Positions 1 to 7,040 of a DNA stretch of 15,109 nt are shown here, piece after piece. Position numbers and translations under genes: made by a program. Origin of the DNA: JBQTHI01 sp052390035 (GTDB lineage Bacteria; Actinomycetota; Acidimicrobiia; Spongiisociales; ZC4RG35). Where the stretch lies: contig JBQTHI010000142.1 in assembly GCA_052390035.1 (NCBI GenBank), positions 1 through 15,109 of the forward strand. The letters run 5' to 3'. Under the pieces are notes generated by a model. The model searched no databases. It saw nothing but the letters and a program-made list of their open reading frames with translations, and was not told the DNA's origin. The first letter of the stretch is position 1. Each line of letters starts with the position of its first letter.

Positions 1-184
1 GCCCAGGGTCATAGGAGGCGCCACCCCGGCCGTCGGAGCGCATCCACCGATAGAACCCCGACAAGTCCAACTCCGCCACCACATCCAAAATGAACCAGGC
101 CAGATGACCTGGAGGAAGCCAGTCTCGAAGCGACGGCGGCATCAGCCACTGCTGATCCCGCTCCACAGCACGCACATTCACCAT
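1..184 (-). CDS. IS1182-like transposase, N-terminal part (runs off left edge)
   Basis: Reading leftward from an ATG at 184-182, the frame stays open to the window edge (about 61 codons). It contains the sequence RDQQWLMPPSLRDWLPPGHL, followed by AWFILDVVAELDLSGFYRWM and a YDPG near the edge. This is the typical opening of IS1182-type (DUF772) transposases: a short lead, LPPSLRDWLP, HLAWF, then LDLSxFY. The catalytic DDE domain would lie outside the window, so completeness cannot be judged. No good ribosome site precedes the ATG. A 13-codon ORF with a better site lies just upstream (195-236). About 80 bp separate the start from the end of the neighbouring ATPase gene, so the insertion-sequence boundary should fall between 185 and 264. 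Family placement rests on motif recall. Confidence 0.75.
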   Translation of the reverse strand, partial: MVNVRAVERDQQWLMPPSLRDWLPPGHLAWFILDVVAELDLSGFYRWMRSDGRGGASYDPG

Positions 185-263
185 CAACCCATGATCACAA
201 GCCAAAGGCCGCCGCCCGCGGATTTCGCGGATTCATGCGACAGCCTCCCTATGCGGCGGATTT
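185..263. other. Probable insertion-sequence end, with repeated octamers and a tiny ORF
   Basis: This gap lies between the transposase start and the stop of the HerA-like gene. On the minus strand it holds AATCCGCG twice in tandem, separated by one base, and a third AAATCCGC near 256. Repeated short motifs at an element end are commonly transposase binding sites, but the terminal inverted repeat cannot be confirmed because the other end is not in the window. A 13-aa ORF on the minus strand (195-236, reading MNPRNPRAAAFGL) has the ribosome site AGGGAGG 7 nt before its ATG. It ends 10 nt before the transposase ATG and could couple translation to it. Functional assignment is inference. Confidence 0.4.
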
Positions 264-2639
264 CTACGCAGGAACCGGGGAAGAGGGCACCCACACCAGT
301 TTGAGCTCGGTCACCTTGACGTCGGACCTCTCCAGGGGGATCTCGACCTCTTCGATCAGAGCGGCCCGGTCGTCCCACTCGGCGTCGATGGCCCTCACCT
401 CGTCGGCGAGTTGATCCTCGAGACCAGCCAGGTCGGACTGCTTGTCGGCCATGGCCTCGAGAGCGCTATCCCGGCGGGCCTCGGTCCTCTGGGTTTGCGA
501 CCGACGAGAGGCCGCCCGGGAGATGGTGCTCCGGCGTCGCCCACCGAGGAGGGCACCGAGCAGGTCACCGGCTCCGGAGACGATCTCTTCCTGCTTTCTG
601 GCCGAGGCGTCGGCTTCCAGATCGGCGGCGCGCCGGCGGGCGATCTCGATCTGGTCGCGGACCCGATCGATTCTCACCCGATATTTGTCGCGTAGGGCGG
701 CTATCGCCCGATCGGACTCTTCGTCGGCGACGGTGATGCACCGTGCTCGGAAGTCCGACTCCCTCTCACCCACCCTCGAGTAGAGCCTGAGGCCCGGGTT
801 CTTCCACACTGTGAGCTGCCGGAAGGACACCAGGTAGGCGGTTAAGTTTGTCGCCAGAGTTTTCCAGAAGGCTGCCTGGTCGAATCCCTCCGGGGGCAGA
901 ACGTAGCTCGCCCCGGTCGGCGTCGTATCCACAAAGTCACGTGGGTCGTGATCGACGGCAATGACGCTCTCGGCGGTGAGGGGGCTGGCGGGGTCGGTGA
1001 GGATAGCCTCGAAGACCTCTGTGTGGTTGATCCCGGCGACGGTGTCGTCGTAGACCAGGTTGACCGTGGCGGCGACGACTGGCCGAAGCCGGGCCGAGCC
1101 CGGCACCACGCCGACCAGCGTCGACCACGTTGCGGCAGCATCGAGATAGGCAACCTGAACGCTTGAGGAGACGGCCGGCGCCACGGGTACCGACTCGCCG
1201 GTGGCGACCACCTCGGGAGTAGGGGTGGGTGGAGAGCTTGGTGCAGGGGCCGGCCTTCCGTCCGGATGGGTGAGCCTTTCGACCTGGACCTTGCTGAGCG
1301 GGCCGGCCAAATACGACATCGCCCAGCGGCTGGTGATCAACTCGGGTCGCTTGCCCCGGGTGGTATGAAGGATGAACTGGCGCTTTCCCAGCCCCGAGAT
1401 CCGCTGGTCGAGGTCGGCTAGGTCGACCGAGCCGCTCGCCGATTGGAGCGCCTCCAGGATCCGGGCCTTGTCCCGCTCGGTCTGCAGGCGCCCGATCAGC
1501 CAGGTGCCGGCGTTGGACATCACCTTGTAGTCGAAGTCCATGGGGTTCTGGGTGGTGAGCACCATCCCGTACCCGAAGGCCCGGGCCTGCTTGGCCAGGG
1601 TGAGTATCGGCTTTTTCGAGGGCGGCTCGGCCGATGGTGGGCAGAAACCGGCGATCTCGTCCATATAGACCAGGGCCCGAAGATCGGAAGACCCAAACCG
1701 GCCCCTGACAAATGTCCAGAGCTTGGAGAGGAGCAAAGTGACGAAGAACTGGCGCTCGCTCTCCCCGAGGTGGGCCAAGTAGAAGACCGCCGCCTTCGGC
1801 CCGTGTCCGGGCCCGGCGTCGAGGATCTGGCTGAAATCGAGCGGGTTGCCCTCCCGCCAGGCGGCGAAGGAGGGCGAGGCCACCAGGCCGTTCAGTTTCA
1901 TCGCCAGGGCGGTGCGGGCCTTCGGTGGAAAGAAAGAGTCGAGTTCGAACACTCCCAGCTTGCGGAACGGAGGCTTCTGCACCTGACCGATCAGTGAGGC
2001 GAGGTCGAGGTCTTGCCCTTGCGACCAGGTGGTCTCGATGATCGTGGCGAGCAGGATGTGCTCGGGGCCGGAGATCTGGTCCGACTCGATTCCGGCCAGG
2101 ACCAGCAGGGAGGAGACGAAGCCCTCGATCTCCTCACGCATCGCCTCGGAGTCGGCGCTCTCGGGGGCGGCCAGGCTGCCGAGGACGTTGAGCGGGGTCC
2201 CGGCGGTCGATCCCGGGGTGTAAATGGTGAAGGCGGCCTTCGACTTGAGGGCCTCCATCCGCTCGGGGCCGATCTCCCAGGAGGCCAGACCCGCCTTCCA
2301 ATCCTCCGCCACCCGGGTGGCCAGCTCGTCGACGGTGGTTCCCTCCCGGCGGGCGAGGGACTCGTCGATCCAGGGGCGGAAGTCGGTTGCGAGCAGGTTG
2401 GGGAAGTTGAGGAGGAGGTTGGTCATGTCCCCCTTGGGGTCGATGATGAGGGCAGGGATCCCTTGCAGCAATGTCTCCTCGAGCAGGTCGATGGCCAACC
2501 CCGTCTTTCCCGATCCGGTCATTCCCACGATCACCCCGTGGGTGGTGAGGTCGGCCGCCTCGTAGAACAGGGAATCGCCCCGCTCGCCTTTTTCATCGAG
2601 CGACGCGCCTAGATACAGATGACCCGGCTTGGTCTCCAT
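264..2639 (-). CDS. HerA-like P-loop ATPase (DUF87/helicase HerA-like family)
   Basis: The product is a 791-aa cytoplasmic ATPase. Walker A is GMTGSGKT at residues 39-46 (Lys45). Walker B is ALVYMDE, ending at Asp327-Glu328. Further C-terminal, the stretch around AGTWLIGRLQTERDKARILE resembles the sensor/arginine-finger part of FtsK/HerA hexameric translocases. After a Pro-rich linker comes a second domain, then a long charged region rich in Arg, Glu and Ala that should form a coiled coil (roughly 620-760) with a Gly/Ser-rich break (GDLLGALLGG). Similar stand-alone proteins occur in many bacteria, but I know no established role; DNA translocation is the likely activity. I chose ATG 2639 over the upstream ATG at 2687 because homology-like sequence begins there and a TACACT -10-like box (2652-2647) lies just upstream. 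No NurA-type nuclease partner is seen. The gene is divergent from the LigD-like gene, with a 70-bp gap. Confidence 0.85.
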   Translation of the reverse strand: METKPGHLYLGASLDEKGERGDSLFYEAADLTTHGVIVGMTGSGKTGLAIDLLEETLLQGIPALIIDPKGDMTNLLLNFPNLLATDFRPWIDESLARREGTTVDELATRVAEDWKAGLASWEIGPERMEALKSKAAFTIYTPGSTAGTPLNVLGSLAAPESADSEAMREEIEGFVSSLLVLAGIESDQISGPEHILLATIIETTWSQGQDLDLASLIGQVQKPPFRKLGVFELDSFFPPKARTALAMKLNGLVASPSFAAWREGNPLDFSQILDAGPGHGPKAAVFYLAHLGESERQFFVTLLLSKLWTFVRGRFGSSDLRALVYMDEIAGFCPPSAEPPSKKPILTLAKQARAFGYGMVLTTQNPMDFDYKVMSNAGTWLIGRLQTERDKARILEALQSASGSVDLADLDQRISGLGKRQFILHTTRGKRPELITSRWAMSYLAGPLSKVQVERLTHPDGRPAPAPSSPPTPTPEVVATGESVPVAPAVSSSVQVAYLDAAATWSTLVGVVPGSARLRPVVAATVNLVYDDTVAGINHTEVFEAILTDPASPLTAESVIAVDHDPRDFVDTTPTGASYVLPPEGFDQAAFWKTLATNLTAYLVSFRQLTVWKNPGLRLYSRVGERESDFRARCITVADEESDRAIAALRDKYRVRIDRVRDQIEIARRRAADLEADASARKQEEIVSGAGDLLGALLGGRRRSTISRAASRRSQTQRTEARRDSALEAMADKQSDLAGLEDQLADEVRAIDAEWDDRAALIEEVEIPLERSDVKVTELKLVWVPSSPVPA
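265..275. repeat. Possible half copy of the palindromic element
   Basis: The 11 bases TACGCAGGAAC are identical to the outer right arm of the palindromic elements at 6846-6901 and 8956-9011. As in those copies, the match lies at the 3' end of a gene: the minus-strand reading GTTCCTGCGTAG supplies the last codons (V-P-A) and stop of the HerA-like ATPase. The rest of the palindrome is missing exactly where IS-type sequence begins. An 11-bp match alone is weak; the position is what makes it notable. Confidence 0.35.
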
Positions 2640-2709
2640 GGCCGGCGAGTGTACGGAGCAGTGCTGTCCGAAGGCCACTTGTGCCACAACGCGCCAGACT
2701 CCGGGATCG
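2640..2709. promoter_or_regulatory. Divergent promoter region between the HerA-like and LigD-like genes
   Basis: This 70-bp gap must hold the promoters of both divergent genes. On the minus strand, TACACT (2652-2647) sits 7 nt before the HerA-like ATG, as expected for a leaderless or near-leaderless actinobacterial transcript. A perfect 11-bp inverted repeat, TTGTG-C-CACAA (2679-2689), lies near the middle and could be an operator. No convincing -10 box is seen for the plus-strand gene. Confidence 0.35.
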
Positions 2710-3822
2710 ATGACCCAATCCCCCTACAACCGCAAGCGGCGTTTCGACGAGACACCCGAGCCAACCGCCCAGACCCAGCAGGGCGATGTCGATCCCGCCG
2801 TCGCAACGGTCGGGAGGCGGTTTGTCATCCATCAGCATTACGCCACCAGGCTCCATCACGATCTGCGTCTCGAGATGTTTAACGGGGCGACTCCCGTTCT
2901 GGTCTCCTGGGCGATCCCGCGACTTCTTCCCCGCCGGCGCGGAGAACGACACCTCGCAGTTCGAACCGAGGACCATCCGATCGAATACGCCACCTTCACG
3001 GGGGCCATTCCGGAGGGCAACTATGGGGCGGGTGAGGTGAGGATCTTCGACGCGGGTGAATATGAGATCGTCGACCGTGACGAAAAAAAGCTCAGCTTCC
3101 GAATGGAGGGTGAACGGATCAGAGGCGTGTACCACCTGGTCCACACGCGGGATCGGGACGGGAAACAGGAGTGGCTGGCACTGATTGGTGAAGACCTGAG
3201 GGCACCCCGCCAGGATCCACCAGCCGCCAAGCCGATGCTGGCCACCCCGGCCGACGATCCCTTCGACGACCCGGAGTGGTCCTTCGAACCGAAATGGGAC
3301 GGGGTCAGGGCGATGGCGGTCTGCCACGACGCCACCTCCCTGATCTCGCGCAACGGCAACGACATAACCGCTGATTATCCGGAGCTAGCCAACCTTTACC
3401 TGCGCCTGGTCGCCATCGACGCGATGTTGGACGGCGAGATAGTCGCCTTTGCCGACGGACTGCCGTCGTTCCAGCGGCTGCAGAGCCGCATGCATGTTCG
3501 AGACCGCTCACGGCTGGAACGGCTGATGAAATCCACCCCGGTCACCTACATGGCCTTCGACCTCATCTATCTCGATGGCCGCCGGCTCACCCACCTGGCC
3601 CTGATCGAACGGCGCCGGCTTCTGGAGACGGTGCTGGTGCCGTCCGCACGCGTTCAAGTTTCCCCCTCAATATCGGGTGAGGGCATCGCCCTGTTTGACG
3701 CGGCGAAGGCCCAGAGCCTCGCAGGGATCGTCGCCAAGAAGGCGTCGTCCCGTTACGAACCGGGGAACCGATCCAGGTGGTGGCTGATGTTCAAGACCGT
3801 CACGGAGGCCGATGACCGTTAA
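2710..3822 (+). CDS. LigD-type 3'-phosphoesterase plus DNA-ligase adenylation domain, lacking OB fold
   Basis: The product is a 370-aa protein of non-homologous end-joining type. Residues about 38-150 form the LigD phosphoesterase domain. It keeps the metal/catalytic pattern HQHYATRLHHDLRLE (His43, His49, Asp51, Arg53) plus His89 and Tyr93. From about 180 an ATP-dependent ligase nucleotidyltransferase domain follows, with motif I EPKWDGVRA (Lys195 would take the AMP), DGEIVAF, and AFDLIYLDG. Two oddities stand out. Motif IV reads SLAGIVAKK where LigD has xEGIVAK, so the usual Glu is replaced by Ala. The protein also stops right after the motif-V region (SRWWLMFKT), so the OB-fold domain of about 100 residues is absent, and the DNA downstream is antisense to znuB. 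Ligation activity is therefore doubtful; end processing by the phosphoesterase looks intact. I chose ATG 2710 rather than 2629 because earlier codons overlap the divergent gene's start and show no family similarity. Confidence 0.85.
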   Translation: MTQSPYNRKRRFDETPEPTAQTQQGDVDPAVATVGRRFVIHQHYATRLHHDLRLEMFNGATPVLVSWAIPRLLPRRRGERHLAVRTEDHPIEYATFTGAIPEGNYGAGEVRIFDAGEYEIVDRDEKKLSFRMEGERIRGVYHLVHTRDRDGKQEWLALIGEDLRAPRQDPPAAKPMLATPADDPFDDPEWSFEPKWDGVRAMAVCHDATSLISRNGNDITADYPELANLYLRLVAIDAMLDGEIVAFADGLPSFQRLQSRMHVRDRSRLERLMKSTPVTYMAFDLIYLDGRRLTHLALIERRRLLETVLVPSARVQVSPSISGEGIALFDAAKAQSLAGIVAKKASSRYEPGNRSRWWLMFKTVTEADDR

Positions 3823-3861
3823 CCCGTCTACCCGCCGGTTGAAGGTCACAAGAAGGCGGGG
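3823..3861. terminator. Short convergent gap with possible hairpin
   Basis: These 39 bp separate two convergent genes. CCCGCC (3831-3836) can pair with GGCGGG (3855-3860) across an 18-nt loop. The stem is short and has no T-run, so a terminator role is only plausible. Confidence 0.25.
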
Positions 3862-4671
3862 TCAGGTTCGGTTGCGCACGAGCAGGGTCACGAAGAAGAG
3901 CCCGACCGCCAGGGCCGCCATGGTGGCGCTGCCGGCCGTGCCTAGGTAATAGGAGATGAACAGGCCACCGGTGACGGCGATGGCTCCCAACCCTATGCCC
4001 GTCACCATCATCGTCGGCACTCGACGGGCGATCAACGAGGCAGTTGCCGGGGGAGCGACCATCATCCCGAAGACGAGCAGGCTTCCCACCGTACGAAAGC
4101 TGGCGACAACCACCATCGTCACCAATGCCAGCATCGCCGGGTGGGCGATCTTTGGCCAGAGCCCGAGCAGCTCGGCCTTCTGCTCGTTGAAGGCCAAAGC
4201 CAGGAACGGCCGGTAGAGGACCACCGAGAGCAGCACGGCGATGGCGGCGGAGATCGCCAAGATCAGGAGGTCGGTTCTCGAGACCGCCAGGATGTCCCCA
4301 AAGAGGATGGCGGTCAGGCTCCCGGTGTAGGACGGGGTGCGGGAGATGAGCACCACACCCAGCGCCAGCATCCCCACAAATAGAAGACCGATGGCGGTGT
4401 CCTCGTTGAGACGAGCCCGGCGGTGAACGAGGCCGATGCCCGCCACCATCACCACCGCCGAGACAACCGCTCCGATCATCGGGCTGAAACCGGTCAGGAC
4501 TCCGAGGGCGATGCCAGGGAGTACGCCGTGGGCGAGAGCGTCGCCCATGAAGGTCAGTCCTCGCAGCACTACCCAGGTGCCGACCACGGCCGAGGCCAGC
4601 ACTACCAGGAGCCCGGCGAGCAAGGCACGCTGCTGGAAGCCGAGTGAGAGAGGGTCGATCAGCCAATCCAT
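3862..4671 (-). CDS. znuB: Zinc/manganese ABC transporter permease (ABC-3 family)
   Basis: The product is a 269-aa polytopic membrane protein and a full-length member of the ABC-3 (ZnuB/MntB/TroC) permease family. The N-terminus shows the family pattern FMGDALAHGVLPGIALG, the centre has NEDTAIGLLF and an ILFGDILAV segment, and the C-terminal part has VGSLLVFGMMVAPPATASL, which contains the coupling and pore helices typical of the family. Eight or so hydrophobic helices are apparent. Its ATG follows the stop of the binding-protein gene by 3 nt, so the two are co-transcribed and probably translationally coupled. The matching ATPase is encoded divergently (6041-6838). The metal is inferred as zinc from the binding protein and regulator; manganese is the alternative. 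Confidence 0.92.
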   Translation of the reverse strand: MDWLIDPLSLGFQQRALLAGLLVVLASAVVGTWVVLRGLTFMGDALAHGVLPGIALGVLTGFSPMIGAVVSAVVMVAGIGLVHRRARLNEDTAIGLLFVGMLALGVVLISRTPSYTGSLTAILFGDILAVSRTDLLILAISAAIAVLLSVVLYRPFLALAFNEQKAELLGLWPKIAHPAMLALVTMVVVASFRTVGSLLVFGMMVAPPATASLIARRVPTMMVTGIGLGAIAVTGGLFISYYLGTAGSATMAALAVGLFFVTLLVRNRT

Positions 4672-4674
4672 CGG

Positions 4675-5547
4675 TCAGGCCAGGGCCCCGGCGATCGCCC
4701 TGGCGTTATGAAGCATCATCCCGAGGTAGGTGCCGGTTTCCGAGCCCGGCGGTCCGAGGGCATCGCTCACCAGGGCGACGAGCCCAACCTCTGGCCCCAC
4801 CTCGTCGGCGAGAACCCGGGCGAGCCTCGAGTCGCCCACATTTTCTGTGAAGATCGCCTTGACCCCGAGATCCGTGATGGTCTCTACCAGGGCGGCGAGC
4901 TCGGCCGACGAGGCGCCGGCCTCGGTGCTCCCACCCGGGATCACCACTCCGACGATCTCAAAGCCGAATCGTTCTGCGAAGTACCGAAACGAATCGTGAT
5001 TCGTCACGAGCAACCGCTCTGGGGGTGGTATGCCGGCGAGCAACGACTCGATCTCATCGATGGTCGCTTCCAGTTCCTCGACGTACCGACCCGCACTCGA
5101 GGAGACGTCGACTCCCACGTTGGCGAGCTCGTCGGCGATGAGGTTGGAGGCGGTCTTCATCCGCCACGGGTCTTGCCAGAAGTGAGGATCGGTTCCTCCG
5201 CCCGGCCGGGAAAGCGGATTGACCTCCGGGCCGATCTCGACCATGTTGAGACCTTCGCTGGCCGATTGCTCGAGAAGATCGGCCAGCCCCTCCTCGAGGC
5301 CGAGTCCGCTGACGAGGACGAGGTCGGCTTGCGAGATCGCAGCCACCTGCTGGGCCGATGGTAAATAGTCATGCGGGTCGACCCCGGAGGGGATGAGGAC
5401 CTGAACCACAACTGCGTTGCCCCCGACCTGGGTCACGACATCGCCCAGGATCCCCGTCGTGGCAATTACCAACGGTGTCGCCGGGTCCTGGTCGCCGTCC
5501 GCCGAACATGCCCCGACCAAGATGACAATCGCCCAGAAGAATCGCAT
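4675..5547 (-). CDS. znuA: Metal ABC transporter substrate-binding lipoprotein (ZnuA-like)
   Basis: The product is a 290-aa extracellular metal-binding lipoprotein of the ZnuA/TroA cluster. The N-terminus is a lipoprotein signal, with a hydrophobic stretch ending in lipobox VGAC and the lipidated Cys at residue 14. Likely metal ligands are His59 in GVDPHDYLP, His122 in TDPHFWQDP, His184 in TNHDSFRYF, and Asp262 in the C-terminal lobe; a three-His plus acid set is usual for this cluster. The His-rich loop of proteobacterial ZnuA is absent. ATG 5547 was chosen because it puts the signal peptide at the very N-terminus; the longer reading from 5583 would run through the operator. It lies 8 nt from the edge of the Fur-type box, so repression by metal-loaded regulator is expected. 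Zinc is more likely than manganese, but not proven. Confidence 0.9.
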   Translation of the reverse strand: MRFFWAIVILVGACSADGDQDPATPLVIATTGILGDVVTQVGGNAVVVQVLIPSGVDPHDYLPSAQQVAAISQADLVLVSGLGLEEGLADLLEQSASEGLNMVEIGPEVNPLSRPGGGTDPHFWQDPWRMKTASNLIADELANVGVDVSSSAGRYVEELEATIDEIESLLAGIPPPERLLVTNHDSFRYFAERFGFEIVGVVIPGGSTEAGASSAELAALVETITDLGVKAIFTENVGDSRLARVLADEVGPEVGLVALVSDALGPPGSETGTYLGMMLHNARAIAGALA

Positions 5548-5555
5548 AATGAGCC

Positions 5556-5574
5556 GATAATGAGAATCATTATC
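5556..5574. promoter_or_regulatory. Fur/Zur-family operator
   Basis: The 19-bp sequence GATAATGAGAATCATTATC is a 9-1-9 inverted repeat with one mismatched pair. It differs from the classical Fur-box consensus GATAATGATAATCATTATC at a single base. It lies between the divergent starts of znuA (5547) and the Fur-family regulator (5610), so it should control both transcripts and give autoregulation. Fur-, Zur- and Mur-type boxes overlap in sequence; the genes on either side favour Zur. Confidence 0.88.
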
Positions 5575-5599
5575 AGAAGGCACTTTGGCACCCTAGCAT
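5570..5599 (+). promoter_or_regulatory. Probable zur-znuC promoter
   Basis: TTATCA (5570-5575) and TAGCAT (5594-5599) are spaced by 18 nt and could be the -35 and -10 boxes of the rightward transcript. The -35 overlaps the operator, so bound repressor would block polymerase. Only 10 nt separate the -10 from the ATG at 5610 and no ribosome site is seen, suggesting a leaderless or nearly leaderless mRNA. Assignment by eye. Confidence 0.4.
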
Positions 5600-5609
5600 C
5601 CGGTCGGCG

Positions 5610-6044
5610 ATGAGAGACCGGGAGCTCGACGAGACGGTTCGTTCTCACCTGGCCGACCACAACACGCGATACACCGGTGGGCGTCGATTGGTGGTCAGAG
5701 CTCTCCATGCAGCCGACGGACCCCAGTCCGTGGCCGAGTTGCACGCCCGTTTGAAACGGACGGTTCCCTTGTCGTCGTTGTATCGATCGTTGACGATTCT
5801 CGAGCAGACGGGGGTAGTTGCTCTTCATCAGGGGAGGGTCGCTCGATACGAGCTATCCGAATGGCTGGCCGGGCATCACCATCATCTGGTGTGCCTCCAA
5901 TGTGGTGCGATCGGCGATTTCGAGCTCGATCGGGAGGCCGAGCAGGTCCTTCACCGGCTGGCTGGCCGGGCGGGGAGACGAGGCGGATACCGGGTCAACA
6001 GCCACACTCTCGAGGTGGAAGGGCTGTGCGAGGCCTGTCAATGA
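5610..6044 (+). CDS. zur: Fur-family metal-dependent repressor, probably Zur
   Basis: The product is a 144-aa protein with the complete Fur fold. A winged-helix DNA-binding domain (about 1-80) contains VPLSSLYRSLTILEQTGVV, the recognition-helix region. The dimerisation and metal domain follows, with four consecutive His at 89-92 and two CxxC pairs for the structural zinc (Cys95/Cys98 and Cys140/Cys143). It should bind the operator just upstream when loaded with metal. Its TGA overlaps the ATG of the ATPase gene (ATGA), so regulator and transporter ATPase are translationally coupled. Zur is preferred over Fur because the gene is embedded in a zinc-type transporter locus; sequence alone does not settle the metal. 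Confidence 0.88.
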   Translation: MRDRELDETVRSHLADHNTRYTGGRRLVVRALHAADGPQSVAELHARLKRTVPLSSLYRSLTILEQTGVVALHQGRVARYELSEWLAGHHHHLVCLQCGAIGDFELDREAEQVLHRLAGRAGRRGGYRVNSHTLEVEGLCEACQ

Positions 6045-6838
6045 CTCCGGTGGTCATCGCCGAAGGGGTCTCCGCGGTCATCGGCGACCGATCTGCTCTG
6101 GCGCCTTCCGACTTCACCATTCCCGGCGGTTCGGTGACGGCGGTGATCGGCCCGAATGGATCGGGCAAGTCGACCCTGCTCAACCTGATTGCCGGTCTTC
6201 TCCAACCGGAGACGGGGGCTGTTTCGGTTTTCGGGAAGAGCCCTTCGGAGGGCCGGGGCCGGGTGGCATACGTGCTCCAGTCCACCAAGGTGAACGAGAC
6301 CCTCCCGGTATCGGTACGAGAAGTGGTGACGATGGGCCGCTACCCAGGCCGCGGTCTCGTCAGGCGGTTGCGCTCCGAAGATCGGCGGGTGGTCGACGAC
6401 GCCCTGTCCGGCCTTTCTTTGAGTGATCTGGCCGGCCGTTCGTTGCACCGGCTTTCGGGTGGTGAACGCCAGCGGGTTCTCGTCGCCCAGGGACTGGCCG
6501 AGGACCACGACCTTCTGCTTCTCGACGAACCGCTGGTGGGACTCGATCTGATATCCGCCAACGCAATCGAGCGGGTGATCAAAATGGAACGGAACGCCGG
6601 CAAGACCGTCATCTTCTCCACCCACGATCTCGGCCAGGCACTGGAAGCCGACTGGGTGCTCCTCCTCGCCGGTCGGGTGCTCGGCGCCGGGGCTCCGGCC
6701 GCCATCCTCACCGAGGACAACCTTGCCCTCGCTTATGGGCTCAGGGTGTTCCGGGGTGAGGGTGGCCGTTTCATGGTCGACGATCCGGCCCATGCCACCG
6801 TCGGAGCGAGGCACGTCCACCGATCACACCCGCATTAG
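6041..6838 (+). CDS. znuC: Zinc/manganese ABC transporter ATPase
   Basis: The product is a 265-aa ABC ATPase with every expected motif: Walker A GPNGSGKST, Q-loop YVLQSTKVNETLPV, signature LSGGERQRV, Walker B DLLLLDEP, and the H-loop in IFSTHDLGQAL. The VSVREVVTMGRYPGRG stretch is typical of ATPases that pair with ABC-3 metal permeases. The gene starts inside the regulator's stop codon, and permease and binding protein are on the divergent arm, so all three transporter parts sit under one operator. The C-terminus ends in ARHVHRSHPH, five His in the last 20 residues, which could bind metal and sense it inside the cell. A palindromic repeat follows 7 nt after the stop. Confidence 0.92.
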   Translation: MTPVVIAEGVSAVIGDRSALAPSDFTIPGGSVTAVIGPNGSGKSTLLNLIAGLLQPETGAVSVFGKSPSEGRGRVAYVLQSTKVNETLPVSVREVVTMGRYPGRGLVRRLRSEDRRVVDDALSGLSLSDLAGRSLHRLSGGERQRVLVAQGLAEDHDLLLLDEPLVGLDLISANAIERVIKMERNAGKTVIFSTHDLGQALEADWVLLLAGRVLGAGAPAAILTEDNLALAYGLRVFRGEGGRFMVDDPAHATVGARHVHRSHPH

Positions 6839-6845
6839 CTCCTAG

Positions 6846-6901
6846 AGGTTCTTGCGTATTTTTTCGTCGTATATCGACGAAATAATACGCAGGAACGGAG
6901 G
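6846..6901. repeat. Palindromic element, copy 1
   Basis: This is a 56-bp AT-rich element in otherwise GC-rich DNA. Bases 6848-6896 form a near-perfect hairpin: outer arms GTTC...GAAC, inner arms ending TTCGTCG and CGACGAA around a TATAT centre, with one T:G wobble and one T:T mismatch. It is identical to copy 2 (8956-9011) except for one base at 6882 (T here, A there), and lies in the same orientation. It starts exactly 7 nt after the znuC stop. It could act as a hairpin terminator or mRNA stabiliser, but lacks a trailing T-run. The rest of the gap to 7040 shows a weak 6-bp inverted repeat (6915-6945) and no gene. Confidence 0.9.
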
Positions 6902-7028
6902 GGCCCTCCCAAGATCCCGGCGGAACGGCATCGGCGCTTCCGGGAGTGGTAGGTTCGCCGATCCAACGGAACGGGAGGTGCTCGCCGACAGGAGTTGATT
7001 ACAAAGAGCGGTTTCGTTGTCGGATGCG

Positions 7029-7036
7029 AAGGAGAG
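7029..7036 (+). promoter_or_regulatory. Ribosome binding site deciding the LVIVD-protein start
   Basis: AAGGAGAG ends 4 nt before the ATG at 7041, a near-consensus site and the strongest of any gene here. It sets the start at 7041, not at the upstream in-frame ATG 7017, and the signal peptide begins there too. Confidence 0.85.
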
Positions 7037-7040
7037 TCCC

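Noticed and set aside
104..304. Plus-strand ORF of 66 codons at the left edge
   Set aside because: It is antisense to the transposase start and crosses the stop of the HerA-like gene; its composition is random-like.
3800..4666. Long minus-strand open frame (288 codons) overlapping znuB
   Set aside because: It is a shifted frame of znuB, rich in Arg, Gly and Pro as expected from GC-rich shadow frames, with no recognisable motif. The ABC-3 permease frame is clearly the real one.
6846..6901. Palindromes as ordinary intrinsic terminators
   Set aside because: The stem is strong, but its T-run lies inside the left arm, with GC-rich sequence after the hairpin. A terminator role is possible but does not explain the near-identity of the two copies.
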